Shown piece after piece: positions 1-5,716 of a stretch of 5,716 nucleotides of DNA. Within the stretch, counting starts at the first letter, position 1, and the number at the start of each line of letters is the position of its first letter. The notes beneath the pieces were generated by a model that saw only the letters and a list, made by a program, of their open reading frames with translations, was not told the origin of the DNA and ran no database searches. Source of the stretch: an uncultured Flavobacteriaceae bacterium (lineage in GTDB: Bacteria > Bacteroidota > Bacteroidia > Flavobacteriales > Flavobacteriaceae); contig CALZKX010000164.1 of assembly GCA_945788155.1 (NCBI GenBank), positions 1-5,716 of the forward strand, given 5' to 3'. Made by a program: the position numbers and the translations under genes.

Positions 1-1025
1 AATAGTTCATTTACCAATCTATAGGTTGCTGTGATATTGGGATAAATATAAACTTTGTTTTTACTGGCCTCTGTATCGTTTAAATAAAATACTGTTGCTC
101 CTAAATTCAAAGTTAAATCGTCTTGCTTTATTTGATAACTGGAAGATAGGCCAACATTGAAATTTCCGTATTTAAGTTTATCGGTTCCAAAATACGATTG
201 GTCGAACGAGCCATTTAAGTAGTCCAGTTTAATTGTAGAATTTAAATCGCCATCGTTTAATGGGATATCAAAATTTGTTGACATTGCAAAGTGGTTTTCA
301 CCAGAATCATAATCATCTGCAAAACGTCTAAATCGCATATCACCAGTATTAAAGAGTCTATCATCAAAATCAATTTCACCACCAAACTCAAACGTAAAAA
401 ACTTATGCTGAGGCATCATTGGGTCTGCAAATGCCTGATTGTATGGAGGCTGTGGCAAACCATACCAATTAAAAACTTGTTGCTGAAAGCCTGCATCTAC
501 ATTCCAAGAATAATCGCGCAGTTTCCTTGCGTAGTTTGCATTGATTTGTGTATTTGAAAAAGCGTCGTCCAGCAATAACCCTTCTATACCTCCTTGTGAT
601 GAGTGATGGCTTACATAACCTCCAACGCTTTCGGTTCTATTTATAGCATGGTTTAAGTACACTTCTCCTAAAAAACTTGTATAAGAACCTACACCAAAAG
701 AGGCATAATTATCGTATAGCTTTACTTTTTCAGCTTTATCGACCTCAGCTGCTTTTCCTTTTGCTGGTGTAAATGTTGATGCTACAGGGATAGAAAAAAT
801 ATTGTACTTAATTCTTTTTTTAGTGGTGGTTTGCTCATCATCTAACGATGGGATTTCTTTTACCTTAAATGCATCAGAAACTTTTGGTGTATAAGGTTTC
901 ACCACATTAACAACTTCGGTATTTATGGTGTCTTTTGTTTTTCTGTTTTCTTGTGCGAAAGTTGTAGCAGTTACTAAAACTGCTATTAAAAACGATAAGC
1001 TATTTTTGAATTTACACATATTCAT
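1..1025 (-). CDS. Putative outer-membrane beta-barrel protein, TonB-dependent-receptor-like (3' end outside window)
   Basis: I translated this open frame by hand from the minus strand; it stays open for 341 codons and leaves the window without a stop. The N-terminus is a clear signal peptide: a short basic region (KFK), a hydrophobic core (residues 9-23) and a probable cleavage after A24 (TTFA|QE). After cleavage comes VVKPYTPKVSDAFKVKEIP (residues 41-59), preceded by TEVVN, which resembles a TonB-box region. From about residue 105 onward the sequence alternates polar and aromatic/hydrophobic residues, rich in G, Y, F, N and D, with strand-like stretches ending in aromatics, as in outer-membrane barrels. 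I see no convincing plug domain between the TonB-box-like segment and the barrel. Such proteins in Flavobacteriia are often labelled TonB-dependent receptors; the substrate is unknown. ATG at 1025 and ATG at 1019 are both in frame and differ by two residues; neither has a Shine-Dalgarno. It follows the TPR gene by 78 nt on the same strand, so co-transcription is likely. Barrel nature is inference from composition. Confidence 0.8.
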   Translation of the reverse strand, partial: MNMCKFKNSLSFLIAVLVTATTFAQENRKTKDTINTEVVNVVKPYTPKVSDAFKVKEIPSLDDEQTTTKKRIKYNIFSIPVASTFTPAKGKAAEVDKAEKVKLYDNYASFGVGSYTSFLGEVYLNHAINRTESVGGYVSHHSSQGGIEGLLLDDAFSNTQINANYARKLRDYSWNVDAGFQQQVFNWYGLPQPPYNQAFADPMMPQHKFFTFEFGGEIDFDDRLFNTGDMRFRRFADDYDSGENHFAMSTNFDIPLNDGDLNSTIKLDYLNGSFDQSYFGTDKLKYGNFNVGLSSSYQIKQDDLTLNLGATVFYLNDTEASKNKVYIYPNITATYRLVNEL

Positions 1026-1035
1026 TGATTGTTTT

Positions 1036-1088
1036 TGTCTAGGTGCTTCGCTTCGACTCCGCTCAGTGCAGGCTGGCTCAGCATGACA
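1036..1088. repeat. GC-rich intergenic element, probable dispersed repeat
   Basis: This stretch between the TPR and barrel genes is about 60% G+C (29 of 48 bases from 1041 to 1088), far above the AT-rich DNA around it. It contains a tandem CTTCG-CTTCG (1046-1055), two copies of GCTCAG (1061-1066 and 1076-1081) and imperfect inverted ends: TGTC (1036-1039) and TGCT (1044-1047) are matched by AGCA (1080-1083) and GACA (1085-1088). The core, TGCTTCGACTCCGCTCAG joined to GCATGACA, resembles a motif I recall as recurring in intergenic regions of Flavobacteriaceae and some other bacteria. Only one copy is in this window, so the repeat status is from memory and not shown here. There is no strong stem followed by a T-run, so it does not look like a normal terminator. 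It would be transcribed as a spacer in a TPR-barrel mRNA. Confidence 0.5.
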
Positions 1089-1103
1089 TTACGTTTTTTG
1101 ATT

Positions 1104-4100
1104 TTAATTTCCATTATCGGTTTCAACTGAAGCATTTGTTTTTGCTTGTTCAGATTTTATTTTACGAAGTTCTGCCCTTGCTTGGGCAACCACATCATCA
1201 AATTCAGCAAAGTTTTCAATAACACTCTCCAAAATATAAGTTGCTTGATAAGCATCACCCAAAGCATAAAAATTCTTTGCCATAATTACCAAGCCTTTTG
1301 CGCCATAAAGCTTATAGCCTGAATAGTCTTTTGCTAATTTTTGAACGACTGTATTTGATGATTTGTACTGTCCTTCTTGATTCTTGAAATAAGCATTATA
1401 ATACAAAGCTTCGGCTGCCAATTCACCTGATGCGATTTTTTCAACTTGCGCATAAGCCGATTTTGCTTTTGCTTCATCTCCAGTTTTTACGGCAGAACGC
1501 GCTATAATTACATGCGCATCACTTTTAACATTTTTATCTGTTCGTGAACTTGACAATACTTTTTCGGCATAATTCACGGATTGGGTATAATCTTGTAATT
1601 GATAGTGTACTTTCATTAAATTGGACTGAGCGAAAATGACATTTTGTGGGAAATCTGCTTCATTTTCCAAACGCTCTAAAATTGGCATTGCCCTAGTGTG
1701 GTCTTTTTCGTTTAAGTAGATTTCGCCTAATCTAGTTAAGGCTAGCTCAGTAAATTCTCCACTTGGTTTATTAACCACATATTCGTAGTGAGGTGCTGCA
1801 TTGTTTTGTAAATCGTCCTTATAATACAACTGCGCTAAGTAGAAGTGTGATTTCATGGCATGAATTCCATTTGGGAATTCATTTAAATAGCCGTTAAATA
1901 ATCTAATTGCTCTACTTGTATCGCCTGCCAAATATTGTTTTTCGGCAGATTCGTAGGTGGTGTTATCTAAATCGGCATCAGAGACATTTACATAATCCAG
2001 CCTTTTTACCCAACGTGCATACTCATCTACACGACCCAAATCAACGTAAATTAAACGTGCAGTGGCTACTGCCTGCATACTTTCGGGAGTTCCTGGATAG
2101 TTATTTGCTACGTTTTTAAACTTAGATAAGGCTTCTTCGTTTTTACCAGAATTGTAATACACCAGACCTTGTCGTAATAAGGCTTTGGAAGTGTAAGGAC
2201 TAGATCTGTATTCCTTATTCAACTGGTCGTATAGCCTCATTGCTTTATCTTCTTCTCCATTTTTTACGTAGGAATTTCCTAATTCGTAAAGTGCATCATC
2301 ACGTAATGGTGATCTTTTATAAGCATTAATAAACTCTTCTAACTCTTTTAATTTTGTAGCGCCCTGACCTATATAACCGTAGCTTATCGCCTTTTGAAAG
2401 AATGCATAATCTGGTTCAATCTGGTTCATTTTTATGGCTCTTTGATAAGCGTTTATGGCTTTATTGTATTCGCTAGAGACAAAATAACTGTCGCCTAATC
2501 TTAAAAAGGCATCGTTGAGTCTTAGTTTATCTTCAGAAGTATTGGAAATATATTTTTGAAAATATTCGGTAGCTCTTGTGTAATTTTTTTGCTTGAAGTA
2601 TGTGTACCCTAAATTATAATCTATGTTTTTAATCTCAGGTGTTCCAGACGCTTGACGACTTGCTTGAAACTGTTTGAAGCCAACCAAGGCATCTTCATAA
2701 TTGGTTAAGTTATAATCGGTTTCGGCTTTCCAGAAAATGGCTCTTGCTAAATAGTTATCGTCTCTTGGCTCAGCAATAGATTTATCGAAAAACGATTCTG
2801 CCTCTAAGTATTGGGTTTCATTATACAATTCGACTCCTCTGTAAAATGCTACTTTTTGATAAGCAGCTTTGTTTTCAAAACTCTTTTTCCCTTCCAATAA
2901 TTTTAAAGCTTCTTTATAATTCTTTGAAGTAATATAAGAGTCAATCAACAAGGTTTCAATCTCTTCTTTGTAACCTGTGTCTGGATATTTATTTAAATAA
3001 CCTGCTAGTACTTGTGGTACAGATTGGTATGGATTACCTATTTCGTAACTGATTTTTGAATAGTTTAACCAAGCGTCTTCTTGAATTTTTAAATCGAAAT
3101 CCATTTGTGAGGCATTTCTAAAGGCATTTAACGCTTCTTGCTTTTTATTTACATTTATATAGCTTTCACCCAGATGATAATAGGCGTTTTGAGCGACTGC
3201 ATTGTTTCCGTCTATGATTTTATTGAATTCGGAAATAGCATTCTCAAAATCGTTTTGCTTATAGTAGGCATAACCTAACAAGTAGTAATCGGTATTGTTC
3301 CATCGTTTACGTTTTCCTTTATATGCTTTTAGGTATGGAATGGCTTCGGCATAATGTTCTAAGTTAAAATAGCTCTCTCCAATTATTTTTGACAGCTCTG
3401 AAACTTCGGTATCGCCGCTTATTGGCAATTGCTCTTTGGCTAATTCTATCGCTTTTTCGAAGTTGCCAAGTTTAAAGTTTAAATCGGCTTGATAATACGA
3501 GAGTCCATCTTTATATTTTTCGTTATCGCTTACTTGCTCAAAATAGTCCGAGGCTTTATTGTAATCGTCACCTTCATAAGCCATATAACCAATATAATAT
3601 TTTGCTTGTGAGCCATATTTTTCAGAATTTTCTACTCGTGATAAGTACTTTTTTGCTCCTTGAGCATTATTGGTTGCATAAAAACTATATCCATAATTAA
3701 AATAAAATTTTTCTCGTTCGTTTCTCGATAAAGCTTCTTCGTCAACCTTATCGTACCACTTTCTAGCATACGAAAATTTAGAATTTTCAAAATAATAATC
3801 GGCAACATCTATATAAGCAGTGTTTCGTTTGGTACTTGTAGGATAATCGTTTACAAAATTCTGGATTAAATCGTCTGCATTTTGTTGGTTTAACCGTACG
3901 GCACTATTGGCAATATAGTAGGCACAGTCAGACTTTACAACCTCATCTGTAGCTGTATCCTGAATTTTATCAAATAGTGATTGAGCTGCTAAATACTGCT
4001 TGCTATTATAAAGTGATAATGCTTTTTGAAAGTTTACTAAGTCGCTCGTATAAGCAGCTGTTTGTTGAGCAAAAACACCGTAATTCACTGTGAGTGTCAA

Positions 4101-4130
4101 TGCTATTGCTAATAATCTTAATTTAGTCAT
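1104..4130 (-). CDS. Large exported tetratricopeptide-repeat protein (about 1,008 aa)
   Basis: The protein consists almost wholly of TPR-like helical hairpins after a signal peptide. Counting from the ATG at 4130, the hydrophobic core LLAIALTLTVNYGVFA (residues 6-21) ends in VFA|QQ, a good signal peptidase I site, so the protein should be periplasmic or outer-membrane associated. Clear TPR units, with the expected G/A-Y and A-x-x-x-(F/Y) pattern, lie near residues 275-302, 315-342, 503-528, 540-568, 613-639 and 647-671; degenerate units fill much of the rest. The C-terminal 20 residues are charged and low in structure (ending ETDNGN). No enzymatic motif, transmembrane segment or lipobox is visible. 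TPR arrays bind proteins, so a scaffold or assembly role in the envelope is the likely function; the substrate is not known. A longer frame starts at 4157 (1,017 aa); I prefer 4130 because it gives a compact signal peptide, but neither start has a Shine-Dalgarno. The barrel gene lies downstream and ftsE is divergent. Confidence 0.92.
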   Translation of the reverse strand: MTKLRLLAIALTLTVNYGVFAQQTAAYTSDLVNFQKALSLYNSKQYLAAQSLFDKIQDTATDEVVKSDCAYYIANSAVRLNQQNADDLIQNFVNDYPTSTKRNTAYIDVADYYFENSKFSYARKWYDKVDEEALSRNEREKFYFNYGYSFYATNNAQGAKKYLSRVENSEKYGSQAKYYIGYMAYEGDDYNKASDYFEQVSDNEKYKDGLSYYQADLNFKLGNFEKAIELAKEQLPISGDTEVSELSKIIGESYFNLEHYAEAIPYLKAYKGKRKRWNNTDYYLLGYAYYKQNDFENAISEFNKIIDGNNAVAQNAYYHLGESYINVNKKQEALNAFRNASQMDFDLKIQEDAWLNYSKISYEIGNPYQSVPQVLAGYLNKYPDTGYKEEIETLLIDSYITSKNYKEALKLLEGKKSFENKAAYQKVAFYRGVELYNETQYLEAESFFDKSIAEPRDDNYLARAIFWKAETDYNLTNYEDALVGFKQFQASRQASGTPEIKNIDYNLGYTYFKQKNYTRATEYFQKYISNTSEDKLRLNDAFLRLGDSYFVSSEYNKAINAYQRAIKMNQIEPDYAFFQKAISYGYIGQGATKLKELEEFINAYKRSPLRDDALYELGNSYVKNGEEDKAMRLYDQLNKEYRSSPYTSKALLRQGLVYYNSGKNEEALSKFKNVANNYPGTPESMQAVATARLIYVDLGRVDEYARWVKRLDYVNVSDADLDNTTYESAEKQYLAGDTSRAIRLFNGYLNEFPNGIHAMKSHFYLAQLYYKDDLQNNAAPHYEYVVNKPSGEFTELALTRLGEIYLNEKDHTRAMPILERLENEADFPQNVIFAQSNLMKVHYQLQDYTQSVNYAEKVLSSSRTDKNVKSDAHVIIARSAVKTGDEAKAKSAYAQVEKIASGELAAEALYYNAYFKNQEGQYKSSNTVVQKLAKDYSGYKLYGAKGLVIMAKNFYALGDAYQATYILESVIENFAEFDDVVAQARAELRKIKSEQAKTNASVETDNGN

Positions 4131-4188
4131 TAACTTCGTTTTTTGTTGAGAAACCATTAGTTAGAACCAATGTAATATGTATTTAAAA

Positions 4189-4211
4189 TAATAACATAAC
4201 TTCTGTTATTA
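4189..4211. promoter_or_regulatory. Small inverted repeat near the TPR-gene promoter
   Basis: TAATAAC (4189-4195) and GTTATTA (4205-4211) form a perfect 7-bp inverted repeat with a 9-base spacer. It lies just downstream of the candidate minus-strand -7 box, about where transcription of the TPR gene would begin, which is a plausible place for an operator. The arms are AT-rich and this intergenic region is AT-rich throughout, so chance occurrence is quite possible. Confidence 0.2.
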
Positions 4212-4215
4212 ACAT

Positions 4216-4223
4216 CAAAAATA
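4216..4223 (-). promoter_or_regulatory. Candidate Bacteroidota -7 box for the TPR/barrel genes
   Basis: Read on the minus strand this is TATTTTTG, an exact match to the Bacteroidota -7 consensus TAnnTTTG. Transcription would start near 4209, giving a leader of roughly 50 nt to the ATG at 4157 or 80 nt to the ATG at 4130. No good TTTG-type -33 element is found 19-21 bases upstream (that stretch reads TAACG), so the call rests on the -7 box and its position. Confidence 0.4.
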
Positions 4224-4324
4224 CTTTATATCGCTTTTATAACGTTAGAAAATTGCGTTAATTATAAACCAAGTTATTAAATGTTAAAAAGTTGAAGATT
4301 CTCACAGTTATAAATGCTAATAAG

Positions 4325-4357
4325 TTTTGAGTAATTCCTTATTTAATAATACATTTA
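4325..4357 (+). promoter_or_regulatory. Candidate Bacteroidota promoter for ftsE and the glycosyltransferase gene
   Basis: TTTTG (4325-4329) and TACATTTA (4350-4357) are separated by 20 bases, the spacing expected between the -33 TTTG and -7 TAnnTTTG elements of Bacteroidota housekeeping promoters. The -7 box deviates only at the last base (A for G). A start site near 4363-4366 would leave a short, AT-rich leader of about 20 nt before the ftsE ATG. No other obvious promoter precedes the glycosyltransferase gene, so it probably drives both. Confidence 0.45.
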
Positions 4358-4383
4358 CAATACTATAAAAATTAATATTATTT

Positions 4384-5067
4384 ATGCCTGAAACTGTTTT
4401 GCAATTAAAAGATGCTTCCATTTACCAAGGTGATAGCCTTGTACTTGCCAATGTGAATTTTGAAATGAGCAAAGGCGATTTTGTGTACTTAATTGGTAAA
4501 ACAGGCACTGGCAAAAGTAGTTTTATGAAAACGCTTTATGGTGATTTAGAACTTACCAAAGGCGAAGGTAGTATTGTGGATTTTAATTTAGCTAAATTGA
4601 AAGAAGATGACATCCCATTTTTACGTAGAAAATTAGGTATTGTATTTCAAGATTTTAAATTACTAAACGACAGGACTGTTAATGCTAATTTAGAATTTGT
4701 ATTGAAAGCCACTGGCTGGAAAGACAAAGAAGAAATTGCTGCAAAGATTGAGGATGTTTTAAACCGCGTTGGTATGAAAACCAAAGGGTTTAAATATCCT
4801 TATGAGTTATCTGGTGGCGAACAACAACGTGTTGCCATTGCTAGAGCGTTATTAAACAATCCCGAACTAATCCTTGCCGATGAGCCTACTGGAAACCTCG
4901 ATCCCCAAACTAGTATTGAGGTTATGGAAGTGCTACAAGAGCTCAACAAAAAAGGCCATACCATTTTAATGGCGACTCACGACTATGCTTTACTTTTAAA
5001 ATACCCAAGTAAAACCTTAAAATGCGACGACAATAAAGTATTTGAAGTTGTGCAACGAAAAGGATAA
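4384..5067 (+). CDS. ftsE: Cell division ABC transporter ATP-binding protein FtsE
   Basis: This 227-residue protein is a complete single ABC ATPase domain, close to the usual FtsE length. Visible motifs in order are Walker A GKTGTGKS (38-45), Q-loop FQD (88-90) followed by FKLLNDRTV, the signature LSGGEQQRVAIARAL (142-156), Walker B LILADEP (162-168) with catalytic E167, D-loop GNLD (170-173) and the switch histidine H199 in MATHD. The block FQDFKLL.DRTV and the LSGGEQQRVAIARA signature are typical of FtsE rather than of LolD or MacB. In the family, FtsE works on the cytoplasmic face with the membrane protein FtsX, coupling ATP hydrolysis to activation of periplasmic peptidoglycan hydrolases in division. 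No ftsX adjoins it here; it must be elsewhere or FtsE pairs with another partner. The start is chosen because it matches the N-terminal beta strand (VLQLKDASIYQGD) and family length; no Shine-Dalgarno precedes it. The stop at 5065-5067 is two bases before the next gene. Confidence 0.93.
   Translation: MPETVLQLKDASIYQGDSLVLANVNFEMSKGDFVYLIGKTGTGKSSFMKTLYGDLELTKGEGSIVDFNLAKLKEDDIPFLRRKLGIVFQDFKLLNDRTVNANLEFVLKATGWKDKEEIAAKIEDVLNRVGMKTKGFKYPYELSGGEQQRVAIARALLNNPELILADEPTGNLDPQTSIEVMEVLQELNKKGHTILMATHDYALLLKYPSKTLKCDDNKVFEVVQRKG
5058..5064 (+). promoter_or_regulatory. Shine-Dalgarno-like site for the glycosyltransferase gene
   Basis: AAAAGGA lies inside the last codons of ftsE, five bases before the ATG at 5070. 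It is the only good purine-rich ribosome site seen at a gene start in this window, and it supports the 5070 start and translational coupling across the two-base gap. Confidence 0.5.
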
Positions 5068-5069
5068 CT

Positions 5070-5716
5070 ATGCTCTCGGTTTTAATTCCTGTTTTTAATT
5101 ATGATGTTACCCAATTGGTAAATGAGCTACATAAGCAGCTCGTTGTTTCAGGAATTGATTTTGAAATAAAGATATTTGATGATGGTTCCAAGTCAAATAT
5201 CAATAAAAAAAGCCTTGAGCTCAACAGGTTAAAGAATGTACAATTTAAGGAATTGCCTAAAAATGTTGGGTTAAGTAATAACAGGAACTACTTAGCATCC
5301 TCATCACAGTATGATTATTTATTGTTTTTGGATGGCGATTCTTTAATTACCAACACCAATTTTATAACAAACTACTTAGACAATATGTCTTCTCATTTAG
5401 ACATTTTGTATGGAGGCAGAATTCATCCTGAGTTTGTTAAAAGTAAAAACCAAAAGCTTAGATGGAAGTATGGTAAGTTTATTGAAGATAAATTAGCTAA
5501 AAAAAGGAGTGAAAACACATATAAAACGTTAATGTTTAATAACACCCTCATTAAAAAAGAATGCTTTAATGCCATTTTATTTGAATCCTGTTTGACTGAA
5601 TATGGACATGAGGATACTCTTTTTGCTTACCAAGCTTATTTACATAACTTAAAGGTTTTACATATTGACAACCCAGTTTTGCATGGAGATATTGACGAAA
5701 ATTATGTTTTTATAAG
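5070..5716 (+). CDS. Family 2 glycosyltransferase (3' end outside window)
   Basis: I translated this frame by hand; it is open from ATG at 5070 to the window edge (215 full codons). It has the GT-A fold layout of family 2 glycosyltransferases: the opening strand LSVLIPVFN (2-10), the nucleotide-binding FDDGS (36-40), NVGLSNNRN (65-73, the usual NxGxxxxRN), a metal-binding D-G-D at 88-90 after YLLFL, and GHEDTLF (179-185), whose E-D pair matches the acceptor-side catalytic motif. No signal peptide is present, so it should act in the cytoplasm or at the inner membrane, transferring a sugar from a nucleotide donor. Donor and acceptor cannot be read from sequence; a role in envelope or surface polysaccharide is inferred from the neighbours. 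It starts two bases after the ftsE stop, so it is almost certainly in the same operon. Any C-terminal membrane helices would lie outside the window. Confidence 0.9.
   Translation, partial: MLSVLIPVFNYDVTQLVNELHKQLVVSGIDFEIKIFDDGSKSNINKKSLELNRLKNVQFKELPKNVGLSNNRNYLASSSQYDYLLFLDGDSLITNTNFITNYLDNMSSHLDILYGGRIHPEFVKSKNQKLRWKYGKFIEDKLAKKRSENTYKTLMFNNTLIKKECFNAILFESCLTEYGHEDTLFAYQAYLHNLKVLHIDNPVLHGDIDENYVFI

Noticed and set aside
291..557. 88-codon open frame on the plus strand
   Set aside because: It lies opposite the well-supported barrel gene, and its translation has no recognisable domain and odd composition. It is an antisense shadow.
1..1025. Lipoprotein signal in the barrel protein because of an N-terminal cysteine
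   Set aside because: The cysteine is at residue 4, before the hydrophobic core, and is not in a lipobox. The cleavage site TTFA|QE fits signal peptidase I.
1036..1088. Rho-independent terminator between the TPR and barrel genes
   Set aside because: The inverted ends are short and interrupted and the possible stem is weak. No clear stem followed by a T-run is found.
1907..2119. 70-codon open frame on the plus strand
   Set aside because: It lies opposite the TPR gene; the protein is rich in H, R and L with no family features, as expected from reverse-strand reading of TPR codons.
4384..5067. LolD or MacB-type exporter ATPase instead of FtsE
   Set aside because: ABC motifs are shared, but the FQDFKLL.DRTV block, the length of 227 residues and the lack of an adjacent permease gene fit FtsE better.
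1..5716. Mobile element, CRISPR array, phage or defence system
   Set aside because: No transposase, integrase, regularly spaced repeats, tRNA-linked attachment site or defence domain is seen on either strand; all four genes are envelope-type and similar in base composition.

Overview
The window looks like chromosomal DNA from a member of the Bacteroidota, most likely a marine Flavobacteriaceae. The base composition is AT-rich. Both divergent promoters resemble the Bacteroidota TTTG / TAnnTTTG type, Shine-Dalgarno sequences are mostly absent, and the proteins (a large periplasmic TPR protein, a SusC/TonB-receptor-like barrel, a flavobacterial-type FtsE) fit that phylum. Genus cannot be set from the sequence alone.

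Layout. Positions 1-1025 (minus strand) hold the N-terminal 341 codons of an exported protein that looks like an outer-membrane beta-barrel; its 3' end is outside the window. A 78-nt gap follows, containing a compact GC-rich element (about 1036-1088) that stands out from its surroundings and looks like a dispersed intergenic repeat. Positions 1104-4130 (minus; possible longer start at 4157) encode a secreted protein of about 1,008 residues built almost entirely of tetratricopeptide-like helical repeats. It lies upstream of the barrel gene on the same strand, so the two are probably co-transcribed. A divergent intergenic region (4158-4383) carries one candidate promoter facing each way and a small inverted repeat. 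Positions 4384-5067 (plus) encode an FtsE-type ABC ATPase with all nucleotide-binding motifs intact. Two bases later, at 5070, a family 2 glycosyltransferase begins and runs off the window end.

How the parts may work together. All four genes point to the cell envelope: an ATPase of the FtsEX type at the inner membrane, a glycosyltransferase probably working on surface or envelope glycans, a periplasmic TPR scaffold, and an outer-membrane barrel. FtsX, the usual membrane partner of FtsE, is not next to ftsE here. No mobile element, CRISPR array, phage gene, tRNA or rRNA is visible. The region looks like ordinary core chromosome; the most notable points are the uncharacterised TPR/barrel pair, the barrel's apparent lack of a plug domain, and the GC-rich intergenic element.
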